The notes: a model not told the origin generated them from the letters alone. Shown: positions 45,937-54,797, counted from the stretch's first letter. The stretch is 62,199 bases of DNA from Phocaeicola coprophilus (GCA_016900015.1 JACJJM010000022.1:1-62199); one strand, 5' to 3'. Numbers and translations are program-made.

Positions 45937-47037
45937 TTAAAATACCAGCCCAAATACTTTGAGCACTACCATTAATACTAAGATAAGCAGCGAAGTAGGC
46001 ATCAGATACTTCCATTCGAACACCAGCACTTGGTCAATACGCAAACGAATGAAAGTCCACTTGATCCACATGAGCAGCCATACCACAAAGAATGTCTTGC
46101 CGAAGAACCAGACGACACCCGGAATATAATCCATCACGGCATTAAACCCGTCAAGACCGGCAACATGCAAGGGCATCCATCCTCCGAGGAACAAGGTCGA
46201 AGCAAAACCAGCAGTAATAAACAAGTTCAAGTATTCAGCCAGATAGAAGAAACCGAAGTGCAAACCGGAGTATTCCGTATGATAACCGGCGGTCAACTCC
46301 TGTTCAGCTTCTGCCAAGTCAAACGGGCCGCGGTTGGCTTCTGCATTACCGGCAATCAGATATACAGCAAAGGCAACAATGGCGACAACGTGTCCTTTGA
46401 ACAAGTTCCAGCCGTTGGCTTGTGCTTCCACAATGCCGCTGATGCTGGCTGTTTCGCTCAGCACAATCATTGCCAGCACAATGATACCCAGCGAAAGCTC
46501 ATAGCTGATGAGCATGGCACCACTACGGACGGCACCAATCATGGTGTACTTGTTGTTACTACTCCAACCTGCCAGCAGGATACCCACAACGCCGAGCGAT
46601 GATGCGGCCAGAACGAACAGGATACCGATATTCATGTCCAGAATCTGTGCGCCCTTGTGCCATGGCAAGCAGGAGAAGGCAAGGATGGAAGCCATAATCA
46701 TAAGGTAAGGAGCCAAAGCATAAAGCAGATTGTCCGCATGCTTCAGGCGGATAATCTCTTTGGTCAAAATCTTCAATACGTCGGCGGGCACCTGCATCAG
46801 ACCTCCCTTGCCTCCTACACGGTTCGGGCCGATACGGCACTGGAAGGCCGCACACACCTTACGCTCCATATAGATAAGGACAATAGCGAGGACTGCATAA
46901 AGAGCCACGATAACGACACCGATTACCACGCACTCGATGAAGATGGCAAGCGCCTCCGGCATCACGCTGCAAAGCGCTTCGTGAATCCAGCTGGTAATGG
47001 GCTGTATGCTATAATAGTCTAAAAATGAAGTGTTCAT
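45937..47037 (-). CDS. nuoH: NADH-quinone oxidoreductase subunit H
   Basis: A 366-residue membrane subunit forming part of the quinone pocket and linking the arms of complex I. Conserved blocks are ERKVCAAFQCRIGPNRVGGKG, EANRGPFDLAEAEQELTAGYHTEYSG and WIKWTFIRLRIDQVL. About eight helices are seen. Confidence 0.97.
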   Translation of the reverse strand: MNTSFLDYYSIQPITSWIHEALCSVMPEALAIFIECVVIGVVIVALYAVLAIVLIYMERKVCAAFQCRIGPNRVGGKGGLMQVPADVLKILTKEIIRLKHADNLLYALAPYLMIMASILAFSCLPWHKGAQILDMNIGILFVLAASSLGVVGILLAGWSSNNKYTMIGAVRSGAMLISYELSLGIIVLAMIVLSETASISGIVEAQANGWNLFKGHVVAIVAFAVYLIAGNAEANRGPFDLAEAEQELTAGYHTEYSGLHFGFFYLAEYLNLFITAGFASTLFLGGWMPLHVAGLDGFNAVMDYIPGVVWFFGKTFFVVWLLMWIKWTFIRLRIDQVLVFEWKYLMPTSLLILVLMVVLKVFGLVF

Positions 47038-47081
47038 TGCTTTTTATTTTACATCTATGTTCATGTTTCTTTAGTTCCCGC

Positions 47082-48701
47082 TTATCGGTCGATGTCAGGG
47101 ATAACGAAGTCCATACTAGCACCGATAGCAATCAGGTCGGCAAACTTCTGGCCACGGCATACAGTGTCGAGTGCATGTACCAGCGGAAGGCCTGTCGAGC
47201 GGTAGTGCAAGCGGTAGGGCATCTTGTCGCCATGGCTCTCAAGGAACACGGCAAACTCACCACGGCTGCTCTCCACGGAAGTAGAGTAGTTGCCTTCGGG
47301 GATGCGGATGATGGGCTTCGTCTTCACGCGGTATTCACCTTCGGGAATGTTGTCAATGAGCTGTTCGATGATTTTCATTGACTCCATGATTTCGTCCATA
47401 CGCACCATATAGCGGGCAAAGCTGTCACCTTCCGTATAAACGATTTCCTTGAAGTCCACCTTATCATACAGGCCATACGGGTGATGTTTGCGCACATCGT
47501 TAGCCCAGCCCGAAGCACGTCCCGTGCCTCCGGTCGCACCAAAGGAAATGGCATCCTCACGGCTCAACACACCTACTCCCTTCAAACGGGTCGTAGCAAT
47601 GACATTGCCGGTGAAGATTTCGTGATACTCATGAACGATGCCGCGCATGTGCTTGATAAATTCCTTCACCTTCTTCTGGAAGTCCGGATGAAGATCTGCC
47701 TGCACGCCGCCGATCATGTTATAGTTCTGGATGAGACGTCCACCCGTAGTCTCTTCCATAATCTGAAGAATCATCTCACGTTCGCGGAAGCCATAGAAGA
47801 ACGGGGTGAATCCACCCATATCGAGCACCAGACAGGAATAGAACAGCAAGTGCGAATCAATACGCTGAAGCTCATCCATGATAGTACGGATGTACTTGGC
47901 ACGTTCTGAGACTTCAATGCCGGCGGCCTGCTCAATACACATACACAAGGCGTGACGGCTCTGGTGCGCGCTCAGATAATCCAAGCGGTCGGTCAACGCC
48001 AGGGTTTGCGGATAGGTAAGGCTCTCGTTCATCTTCTCGATGCCGCGATGGATGTATCCGCACACAGGGTCCACACGGCTCACAGTCTCGCCGTCTAGGC
48101 CGACACGCATACGCAATGCACCGTGCGTGGAGGGGTGTTGCGGACCCACATTGATGACAAAGTCTTCCGGCTGGAACACCACATGTTCTTCAGTCGAAAG
48201 CGTGCCGTCCGCATTCAATATATATTCGGTAGTCACATCGGCGTTCACCTCATTGGTCATGTTGAGGTCGTTTGACTTCTCGTCATAATCCTTGCGGAAG
48301 GGGTATCCCACCCAGTCTTCACGCAGGAAAATGCGGCGCATGTCGGGATTGCCGACAAACTTGATACCAAAGAAGTCGAAAGCCTCGCGCTCTTTGATGA
48401 TGGCTGTTTTCCACAAATCGCTCACGCTGGGGAGCAACGGATTCTCGCGGTCAGCCGTCTCCGTGCGGAGGGCGATACGCGCATGCGTCGTGGTTGATTC
48501 CAAATAGTAGAGGGCTCCCAGTGTCTCGCCCCAGTCCATGCCGACGATGTCGCGCAGATAGTCGAAAGCGTCTTCCTTGTCATAGCGAAGTGCTTCGGCC
48601 ACTTGATGGAATGAAGCAGCGGGAATCACAGCTATGAGGTCGCCTTGCTCTTTAAATTCCACTTCGGGAACCAATTTTGAGATTTTATCTTTTATATCCA
48701 T
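47082..48701 (-). CDS. nuoCD: NADH-quinone oxidoreductase, fused NuoC-NuoD
   Basis: A 539-residue fusion. Residues 1-145 are NuoC (30 kDa type, EREAFDFFGIKFVGNPDMRRIFLREDW). After a short linker, residues 180-539 are NuoD (49 kDa type, related to NiFe hydrogenase large subunits). NuoD contributes the quinone-binding His loop NVGPQHPSTHGALR, RGIEKMNE and the end block DFVIPDIDR. C-D fusion also occurs in E. coli. It starts 9 bp after nuoB. Confidence 0.96.
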   Translation of the reverse strand: MDIKDKISKLVPEVEFKEQGDLIAVIPAASFHQVAEALRYDKEDAFDYLRDIVGMDWGETLGALYYLESTTTHARIALRTETADRENPLLPSVSDLWKTAIIKEREAFDFFGIKFVGNPDMRRIFLREDWVGYPFRKDYDEKSNDLNMTNEVNADVTTEYILNADGTLSTEEHVVFQPEDFVINVGPQHPSTHGALRMRVGLDGETVSRVDPVCGYIHRGIEKMNESLTYPQTLALTDRLDYLSAHQSRHALCMCIEQAAGIEVSERAKYIRTIMDELQRIDSHLLFYSCLVLDMGGFTPFFYGFREREMILQIMEETTGGRLIQNYNMIGGVQADLHPDFQKKVKEFIKHMRGIVHEYHEIFTGNVIATTRLKGVGVLSREDAISFGATGGTGRASGWANDVRKHHPYGLYDKVDFKEIVYTEGDSFARYMVRMDEIMESMKIIEQLIDNIPEGEYRVKTKPIIRIPEGNYSTSVESSRGEFAVFLESHGDKMPYRLHYRSTGLPLVHALDTVCRGQKFADLIAIGASMDFVIPDIDR

Positions 48702-48710
48702 AGCTCTGTG

Positions 48711-49292
48711 TTATTCGTCAATGGGTTTAGGTTGTTTACGGTTCACACCGCCAAAGAAGTGTTCCAGCTTCATCTTACGCTGCAACTGCATCAGGCCATA
48801 GTAGAAAGCTTCAGGACGGGGCGGGCATCCGGGGACATAGACGTCGACAGGGACGATTTTGTCAATGCCGTTCACCACGTGATAAGACTTCTTGAAAGGA
48901 CCACCGGAAATGGTGCATCCACCCACAGCCACCACATACTTCGGTTCGGCCAACTGGTCATACAGGCGCTTCATCAGCGGAGCCATCTTGTTCGTGATAG
49001 TACCCAGCACCAACAAGACGTCACCCTGGCGAGGTGAGTTACGCGTCACCTCGAAACCAAAACGAGCCATGTCATAGCGGGCAGCTCCCAGCGTCATGAA
49101 CTCGATGGCACAGCAACTTGTTCCCAGAAGGAACGACCATACGGAGTTGCTACGTCCCCAGTTGATCAAATCGTCGAGTTTGGAAACGACCACATTCACT
49201 CCATTGTCCTGGAGCTCTTTTACCATGCTTTCTAGGTAGTCGTTGTTCTTAAACTCCTCATACTTCATGGAGCGTATCTTAGGCTGTTTCAT
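48711..49292 (-). CDS. nuoB: NADH-quinone oxidoreductase subunit B, N2 cluster carrier
   Basis: A 193-residue iron-sulfur subunit holding the terminal N2 cluster near the quinone site. Ligand cysteines appear in GTSCCAIEF (about 55), VGGCTISGGPF and VPGCPPRPEAF. The start at 49292 (MKQPKIRS) was chosen because its ATG overlaps the nuoA stop in an ATGA arrangement. An ATG at 49319 would push the overlap to 31 bp. Confidence 0.95.
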   Translation of the reverse strand: MKQPKIRSMKYEEFKNNDYLESMVKELQDNGVNVVVSKLDDLINWGRSNSVWSFLLGTSCCAIEFMTLGAARYDMARFGFEVTRNSPRQGDVLLVLGTITNKMAPLMKRLYDQLAEPKYVVAVGGCTISGGPFKKSYHVVNGIDKIVPVDVYVPGCPPRPEAFYYGLMQLQRKMKLEHFFGGVNRKQPKPIDE

Positions 49293-49639
49293 TCCCATTT
49301 GAGCGCTCCTTTCTTCCAAGCATAAGCCAGGCCTAAGATTAATACTACTAAAAAGAAGATCACACTTACCAGTCCGTAGACGCCCACTTCACCCACGATA
49401 GTAGCCCAGGGGAAGAGGAACACTGTCTCGATGTCGAACATCAAGAACAGAATGGCGAACAGGTAATAACCGACCTTGAACGGCATGTGGGAACCTCCGT
49501 GGGTGGGCAGACCGCACTCGTAGGCTTCACCCTTGTTAGGGTTGAACGAACGGGGTGCAATCAGTCTGGCCACGAACAAACCGGCGGCTACCAACGCGAT
49601 GGCGGTTAAGACTGCAGTAATTAATAATGTAAAATACAT
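49289..49639 (-). CDS. nuoA: NADH-quinone oxidoreductase subunit A
   Basis: A 116-residue subunit with three helices and the conserved loop KGEAYECGLPTHGGSHMPFKVGYY, including the loop Cys. The motif LFLMFDIETVFLFPWA is diagnostic. It is the first gene of the operon. No TAnnTTTG box was found in the 40 bp before it, where a terminator hairpin ends at 49680. Transcription may therefore come by read-through from the box at 50047. Confidence 0.96.
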   Translation of the reverse strand: MYFTLLITAVLTAIALVAAGLFVARLIAPRSFNPNKGEAYECGLPTHGGSHMPFKVGYYLFAILFLMFDIETVFLFPWATIVGEVGVYGLVSVIFFLVVLILGLAYAWKKGALKWE

Positions 49640-49679
49640 GTTTTAATTATTAGGTTATTGATTTATGTTTCAGTGGTAT

Positions 49680-49741
49680 ATAAAAAAACGTCTTCGCTTC
49701 GCTGCGAAAGGATTAAATCTGGAATCGGCAGAGAAAGACGT
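49680..49741 (-). terminator. Terminator/attenuator hairpin upstream of nuoA
   Basis: On the minus strand ACGTCTT (49735-49741) pairs with AAGACGT (49688-49694), with a nested TTTCGCAGCGAA hairpin, then seven T. It sits between a promoter and nuoA, so it either ends a small upstream gene or attenuates the nuo transcript. Confidence 0.7.
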
Positions 49742-50024
49742 GCCGGCCTGGGCTGGAGACTCCGTGCATAATGAAGTAGTAAGTAGTAGAGAGACAACAC
49801 TTTGTCACTCCTTTTACCGGGCCGGAGGCGAAATCCGTCTGATGAGGAAAGGCTTTAAAGCCTCTATGGTTTTGAGGGGAATTGTCAAATGAGGAAAGGA
49901 CAGTGGAAGCAGAGAGGCTAAAGGCTTTGGTTGAGGGTACAGCGGACAACCTTCCCATCGAAGCACTAACAAAAAGCCCCAATAGGAAAAAGGGTAAAAA
50001 CAACATTTTACATCCTTTTGCCAT
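49713..50024 (-). CDS. Putative small exported protein before nuoA
   Basis: A 103-residue frame starting 23 bp after a TATCTTTG box. The N-terminus MAKGCKMLFLPFFLLGLFVS is basic then hydrophobic, like a signal peptide; a second ATG (50006) would give MLFLPFF. The remainder (RLSAVPSTKAFSLSASTV...) is Ser/Phe-rich, has no recognised domain and resembles low-constraint sequence. The stop codon falls inside the terminator hairpin. It may be a genuine small gene or a coincidental frame in a regulatory leader. Confidence 0.35.
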   Translation of the reverse strand: MAKGCKMLFLPFFLLGLFVSASMGRLSAVPSTKAFSLSASTVLSSFDNSPQNHRGFKAFPHQTDFASGPVKGVTKCCLSTTYYFIMHGVSSPGRHVFLCRFQI

Positions 50025-50046
50025 CTCTACTACTACTTTTGCGCGG

Positions 50047-50054
50047 CAAAGATA
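50047..50054 (-). promoter_or_regulatory. -7 box (TATCTTTG) upstream of the small ORF and nuo operon
   Basis: CAAAGATA on the plus strand, exact TAnnTTTG on the minus strand, about 410 bp before nuoA and directly before the small ORF. Confidence 0.6.
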
Positions 50055-50315
50055 GGCACTTCTGCCGAATATGTATATTAATTGCCTTGACTTTTTTTCA
50101 GCAAAAAAAAACTTTCCGCCTGCCACATCACACGGGTGGAAGCCTCTGTCGCAAAAAGGCGGCAAGACAGGCCACAAGGCCGCTTGCAAAGCGTCGGCCA
50201 AGAATTTATTTTGTAAACATATTACACCCCCTCACATCAAAAGAACAATCCTCTGTCTTACAATCCGTTGTCTCGACAGCAAACAAGGAATTAGCAAAAT
50301 GGACACTATAAATGT

Positions 50316-50358
50316 GCCTTCGTGACCACTAAGACAGTGTCAAGGAAGTCACGAAGGC
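50316..50358. repeat. 11-bp inverted repeat downstream of trkH
   Basis: GCCTTCGTGAC (50316-50326) and GTCACGAAGGC (50348-50358) are perfect reverse complements. No T-run follows, so a terminator role is uncertain. The gap from 50055 to 50431 has no gene. Confidence 0.65.
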
Positions 50359-50431
50359 CGTCCGAGGAGGCAACCTCAGAAAATAAAAGACACATTGTAA
50401 ACTAATTTAACTCATATAGGTCGCGCCCGCA

Positions 50432-51886
50432 TCAATGCTTCCGCCAGAAGCTGGGACTGAAGAGCAGCAGGACGGAAAACAATTCCAGACGGCCGATGAG
50501 CATCAGCACGGAGCAACCCCACTTGGCGGCATCAGGCAGACTGTTCCAGGAATAGGCCGGGCCTACCGAACCGAGGCCAGGACCGACGTTGCCGAGGCTG
50601 GACACCGTGATGCCAAAACCTTCCATGAATCCCACGCCGACACTCAGCATGTAGAGCCAGCCCAGCAGGAGAATGCCCATATAGGTGAAGAAGAAGGCGA
50701 GCAGCGTGGCCTTGATTTCCCCGGGGATGACCACACCGTTGATGCGAAGCGGGAGGACGGCGTTCGGATGAAGCATGTGGCGAAACTGATTCCTCACAAT
50801 CTTACACAGCATGGCCAGGCGGATGGACTTGATGGCACCGCTCGTAGAGCCCGCGCAAGCACCCACTATCATGGCAATGCACAGCACCAGCCACGTGCAT
50901 GAAGGCCACATCATGTAGTCCGTGGTGACAAATCCCGTGGTGGTCTGCAACGAAGCGACCTGGAACGCTGCCAGACGGAAACTTTGCTCCAGCCCCATCG
51001 GCGTGGCCACAAGCAGGGCGACGGTGACAAACAGGGTGAAGGCCGAGTAGCTGCCTACATACCAGCGGAACTCTGTGTCTTTCAGGAGACGCACGGGCTT
51101 ACGTTTCAGAATGGCCACATAGAGCAACGTGAAGTTCAGGCCCGAAATGAGCATGAACAGCGTGGTGATGTATTCGATGTATGGCGAATGGTAGGCCTCG
51201 ATGCTGCTCTGCTTGACGGACAGTCCGCCAGTGGCCGCCGTCGACATGGCGGTGCAGACACTGTCGAACAGAGGCATGTCGCCCAACACCAGCAGAGCGG
51301 CGTGGGTGATGGTGATGATGAGATAGATGGTCCATATCCATTTGCCCGTGACGTCCAGGCGGGGATGAAGTTTGCTGTGGGTGGGCCCGGTGGTCTCGGC
51401 CGCAAAGAGCTTCATGCCGCCCGAACCGAAGATAGGCAGGACGGCGATGGTGAAGAACACGATGCCCAATCCGCCAAACCACTGCGTCAGGCTGCGCCAG
51501 AAGAGGATGCCGTGAGGCAGGGACTCGATGTCGTCAAAGATGGTCGCACCCGTCGTCGTAAATCCCGACATCGTCTCCAGAAAGGCATTGGCCACGCTGT
51601 CCGTGTAGCGTCCGACAAGGAAGGGGAGCATGCCAAACGTCGCGAACAGCACCCACGAGAACGTGACAATGATGTACCCGTCCTTGCGGTTCACTTTCTT
51701 GTCAGCGCCCCGCCCCAGCAGAAACAGGACCAGCCCGACGACCAGCGTGAGGCCACCCGAGACCAGAAAGGCGACAAGGTCGCTCTCGCCCAGACAGAGA
51801 GGAAACAGCGAACAGCCAAGCAGGAGTATGGCTTCCAAGAAGAGCAGAATGCCCAGAATCTTGGCTACTATGCGATAGTTTATCAT
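50432..51886 (-). CDS. trkH: Potassium uptake protein TrkH
   Basis: A 484-residue inner-membrane potassium channel subunit with four MPM repeats. Selectivity-filter-like stretches are seen in MSGFTTTGATIFDDIE, MSTAATGGLSV, TTTGFVTTDY and SSLGNVGPGLGSVGP. The segment WRSLTQWFGGLGIVFFTIAVLP is diagnostic of TrkH. It begins 14 bp after trkA and is the second gene of the trkA-trkH operon. Confidence 0.96.
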   Translation of the reverse strand: MINYRIVAKILGILLFLEAILLLGCSLFPLCLGESDLVAFLVSGGLTLVVGLVLFLLGRGADKKVNRKDGYIIVTFSWVLFATFGMLPFLVGRYTDSVANAFLETMSGFTTTGATIFDDIESLPHGILFWRSLTQWFGGLGIVFFTIAVLPIFGSGGMKLFAAETTGPTHSKLHPRLDVTGKWIWTIYLIITITHAALLVLGDMPLFDSVCTAMSTAATGGLSVKQSSIEAYHSPYIEYITTLFMLISGLNFTLLYVAILKRKPVRLLKDTEFRWYVGSYSAFTLFVTVALLVATPMGLEQSFRLAAFQVASLQTTTGFVTTDYMMWPSCTWLVLCIAMIVGACAGSTSGAIKSIRLAMLCKIVRNQFRHMLHPNAVLPLRINGVVIPGEIKATLLAFFFTYMGILLLGWLYMLSVGVGFMEGFGITVSSLGNVGPGLGSVGPAYSWNSLPDAAKWGCSVLMLIGRLELFSVLLLFSPSFWRKH

Positions 51887-51900
51887 AACCGGGAGAGGAT

Positions 51901-53244
51901 TTAAATGAAGAACTTCTCGATTTTCTGCATCGTCATGCCCGTGCAGAAGACCACCACATGGTCGCCCGCCTGGAGCTGCGTGTTACCGGTCACCAGTGCA
52001 CCGACTCCGTGGCGTATCACACCACCGATGTTGATACCCTTGGGCAGGCCGCAATCCTTCACGGCGTGCTTGGTAATCTTCGAGCCTTCCTTCACGATAA
52101 ACTCCGCCACGTCGGCATTGGCCACCGTGAGGCACTTCACATTGGTCACGTCCGCATCGAGCATCATCTGGTAGATATGACTGGCGGCAATCATCTTCTT
52201 GTTGATTATCGTTCCGATGTCCATGCCTTCGGCCATGCTGATGTAAGCCATGTTTTCCACCTCGGCCACGGTCTTGCTCACGCCCGTACGCTTGGCGGCC
52301 AGGCAGGCCAGGATGTTCGTCTCCGAACTGCCGGTGAGGGCGATGAAAGCTTCCGTGTTCTCAATGCCCTCCTCCATGAGCAGGTCCATGTCGCGGCCGT
52401 CGCCGTTGATAATCATCACACGGTCGTCGTTGATAAGCTCCGTCAGGCGATGGCAACGCTCCAAATCCTTTTCGATGATTTTCACCTTCATATATTCGGG
52501 CGCCAACTTGGCCGTGCGCACGGCGATGCGGCTTCCGCCCATAATCATCACGTTGCGCACATCCTTGTATTCATCCTTTCCGGCTATCTGCCTTATGTAG
52601 GGGATGTATTTCTTCATGGTCATGAAATAGACGAGGTCCAGCTCTTGCAGGCAGTCATCACCACGCGGGATGATGGTGTGCATGCCGCGCTTGATGGCCA
52701 CCACCAGATAGGGCGTCGAGCGCGTATCGAGCTGGTGCAGGGGTATGTCCAGGATATGGGCCGTGCGGCGCAGCTTCACGGCGATGAGCACCAGTTCGCC
52801 GCCGTCGACCTCCCACCACTGACGTATCCAGCTCATCTTGATGGCATCCACAATCTCGCGGGCAGCCAGCATTTCGGGATAGATGAGCGAATTGACCCCG
52901 ATGCGAGAGAAAAAATCCTGGTGTTTAGGTTGCAGATATTCGGCGTTGTCGATGCGTGCCACCGTCTTTCTGGCCCCCAGGCTGTGTGCCAGGAGGCAGG
53001 ATGTCATGTTGCGGCTCTCATCGGGAGTAACACCAATAAACAGATCGGCACTCGGCACGTCTGCTTCTTTCAATCCGGCTATGGAAAGCGAAGAGGCATT
53101 GACAGTCATCAGGTCGAAATTGTCTTCCAACTGATGCAATCGGTCCTCATCCGTGTCCATGAGGACAATGTCTTGCTTCTCTCCGGATAACATCTTCGCC
53201 AGGTGGGTTCCCACCTCACCGGCTCCGGCAATGACTATTTTCAT
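51901..53244 (-). CDS. trkA: Trk potassium transporter regulatory subunit TrkA
   Basis: A 447-residue cytosolic NAD(H)/nucleotide-binding regulator of TrkH with two RCK repeats. The first Rossmann motif is IAGAGEVGTHLAKML (5-19) with MDTDEDR. The second is VMIMGGSRIAVRTAKLA (about 230), followed by EKDLERCHRL. Each is followed by a TrkA-C domain (HTIIPRGDDCLQELDLVYF and GALVTGNTQLQAGDHVVVF). It is first in the operon and starts 35 bp after a TATCTTTG box. Confidence 0.97.
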   Translation of the reverse strand: MKIVIAGAGEVGTHLAKMLSGEKQDIVLMDTDEDRLHQLEDNFDLMTVNASSLSIAGLKEADVPSADLFIGVTPDESRNMTSCLLAHSLGARKTVARIDNAEYLQPKHQDFFSRIGVNSLIYPEMLAAREIVDAIKMSWIRQWWEVDGGELVLIAVKLRRTAHILDIPLHQLDTRSTPYLVVAIKRGMHTIIPRGDDCLQELDLVYFMTMKKYIPYIRQIAGKDEYKDVRNVMIMGGSRIAVRTAKLAPEYMKVKIIEKDLERCHRLTELINDDRVMIINGDGRDMDLLMEEGIENTEAFIALTGSSETNILACLAAKRTGVSKTVAEVENMAYISMAEGMDIGTIINKKMIAASHIYQMMLDADVTNVKCLTVANADVAEFIVKEGSKITKHAVKDCGLPKGINIGGVIRHGVGALVTGNTQLQAGDHVVVFCTGMTMQKIEKFFI

Positions 53245-53278
53245 ATTGCAAACAACTTTGTGTCTTTAAGTTCGGACG

Positions 53279-53286
53279 CAAAGATA
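53279..53286 (-). promoter_or_regulatory. -7 box (TATCTTTG) of trkA-trkH
   Basis: CAAAGATA on the plus strand, exact match on the minus strand, 35 bp before trkA. Confidence 0.65.
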
Positions 53287-53593
53287 TAGTATTTCATAAG
53301 ATATGAAAAAATCTCGCATCCTTTTTTTCTGCGACGCCGCTTCCGGCAAGACTCTTCCGACGGCGGAACGAGCGGCCAGGAAGGCCCTCCCCCTCGGATT
53401 GCACGAAGCGGGAAACGCACTCCGCTTTTGTCCTCCATTTTCCAAGCCCCTACCTGCCACCGCTCTTCAACCACCCGGCCGGAAGACGGGTGCATACAGC
53501 GACCGGAAAGCAAAAAGAACAGCCCCGGACATTCATTCTATAAACAGATGGTTTTCACGCGCTTACAATCCTGAAAAAATTCCGTCTTGCCCG

Positions 53594-53691
53594 GTCCGTG
53601 CCAGCCTTCCTTTCGGCTCACGGACGGAATAGATTCGAGACAAGGACGGAAAGGAGGGTAGCCGGGCACGGAAAGGAGGGCTGGCACGGAC
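53594..53691. repeat. GC-rich dispersed module, copy G (21-bp hairpin arms)
   Basis: Arms 53594-53614 and 53671-53691 are reverse complements at 20 of 21 positions (GTCCGTGCCAGCC...TCCTTTC). The 56-bp loop carries CGGAAAGGAGGGTAGCCGG again. It sits mid-gap between divergent trkA and padR; the rest of 53287-54139 shows no gene. Confidence 0.75.
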
Positions 53692-54139
53692 GGTCTGTAC
53701 ACGGCCCGGCGACCGGTATCCGACTGTGCGGGGAAAGCCTCGGACCGGAATTCCGTTTGTTCGCATTATTCTCAATCCTCCCACCAGAAGAAAATCTCAC
53801 ACCGGCCTGCCGTCCACAAGCCGCTGCTCCGTCCTGCAGAGATGGCAGAGAAAAGACAACAGGGAGGTCAATGCAGTCATCCCGATTCCCCTGCGGGCAT
53901 GACGAAGACTGTGCCAACACCGGCTTTATGTCATATTCCCAGACACATACGACCCGGAAAAGACGAACCATCGACCTCTCACCTGCTTCGTCTGCGCCAT
54001 CCAAACCTAAAAAGCCCGACTGTGACACAGCCGCTCCCTCCCGAATTCACTTTATATAATAAGGTGTAGAAGAAACATGACGGCCTGCAACAGCGTGAAG
54101 ACACTCCCGACGACCGACTTCGCCCAGGCCGTGAAAAGG

Positions 54140-54199
54140 TTAACTAATACTAAATAATAGTACTATGTTATACAAAGTACCAAGTATTACATATCTTTG
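54140..54199 (+). promoter_or_regulatory. padR promoter with candidate autoregulatory operator
   Basis: A -7 box TATCTTTG is at 54192-54199. Just upstream lies an AT-rich palindromic stretch: TAGTACTA at 54158-54165, with AATACT and AGTATT placed symmetrically on either side and ATGT/ACAT half-sites like those bound by PadR proteins. The operator role is inference. Confidence 0.5.
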
Positions 54200-54222
54200 C
54201 CTCGTCCTAACACAGAAAGCCT

Positions 54223-54573
54223 ATGAATGTAGAAAACGTAAAGTCACAAATGCGCAAAGGGATGCTGGAATACTGCATCATGCTCCTGCTCCACCGGGAG
54301 GCAGCTTACGCTTCCGACATCATCCAAAAGCTGAAGGAAGCCCGACTGATAGTCGTGGAGGGCACGCTCTACCCGCTCCTCACCCGGCTCAAGAACGACG
54401 AGCTGCTGAGCTATGAGTGGGTGGAATCCAACCAAGGACCGCCTCGGAAATACTACCGGCTGACAGAGAAAGGCGAAGCATTTCTCAACGAGCTGAAACA
54501 TGCCTGGCAAGAACTCAACGACACCGTGTCTCACCTGACGGACACGTCCGCCACCAACACGACACCCGCATGA
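54223..54573 (+). CDS. PadR-family transcriptional regulator
   Basis: A 116-residue winged-helix regulator. The family pattern is visible: MRKGMLEYCIMLLLHREAAYASDIIQKLKEA, VVEGTLYPLLTRLKNDELLSYEW and GPPRKYYRLTEKGEAFL. It is short, with one C-terminal helix for dimerisation (PadR subfamily 2). Its stop overlaps the ATG of the next gene by four bases. In an operon with a PspC protein it probably represses its own unit and responds to envelope stress or antibiotics, by analogy. Confidence 0.93.
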   Translation: MNVENVKSQMRKGMLEYCIMLLLHREAAYASDIIQKLKEARLIVVEGTLYPLLTRLKNDELLSYEWVESNQGPPRKYYRLTEKGEAFLNELKHAWQELNDTVSHLTDTSATNTTPA

Positions 54574-54797
54574 GACGTTATCTGCTACTCGCTTACGGAG
54601 TCACGATACTGGCCTGCTTCGCATGGATGGGACTGGCAAGCATCCTTCTGTCGACACTGGTCTATGGCCTTGTCGGCGTCGGACTGGGACTCTGGAAGAA
54701 AGACCGGAAGATGACATGCTGGGCCGGCACGGCCTTCGGCTTGGCCGCGGCTTTCATCGTCCTTTTCATATTTGCCTTGGCCCATTCAAACATGTAA
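54570..54797 (+). CDS. Small membrane protein of the padR-pspC operon
   Basis: A 75-residue protein with about three hydrophobic helices (LLAYGVTILACFAWMGLASI, VYGLVGVGLGLW, and a C-terminal AAAFIVLFIFALA) and a short basic loop KKDRK. The ATG overlaps the padR stop (ATGA), fixing the start. No domain was recognised. Its position suggests a role with the PspC protein. Confidence 0.75.
   Translation: MRRYLLLAYGVTILACFAWMGLASILLSTLVYGLVGVGLGLWKKDRKMTCWAGTAFGLAAAFIVLFIFALAHSNM

Noticed and set aside
50025-50201. Longer upstream start for the small ORF before nuoA
   Set aside because: Extending to the ATG at 50201 would place 59 extra codons across the -7 box, with no hydrophobic start. The ATG at 50024 sits naturally after the promoter.
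53598-54059. 153-codon plus-strand frame between trkA and padR
   Set aside because: It overlaps the hairpin module, reads as Arg/Pro/Thr-rich shadow sequence and competes with an equally long minus-strand frame.
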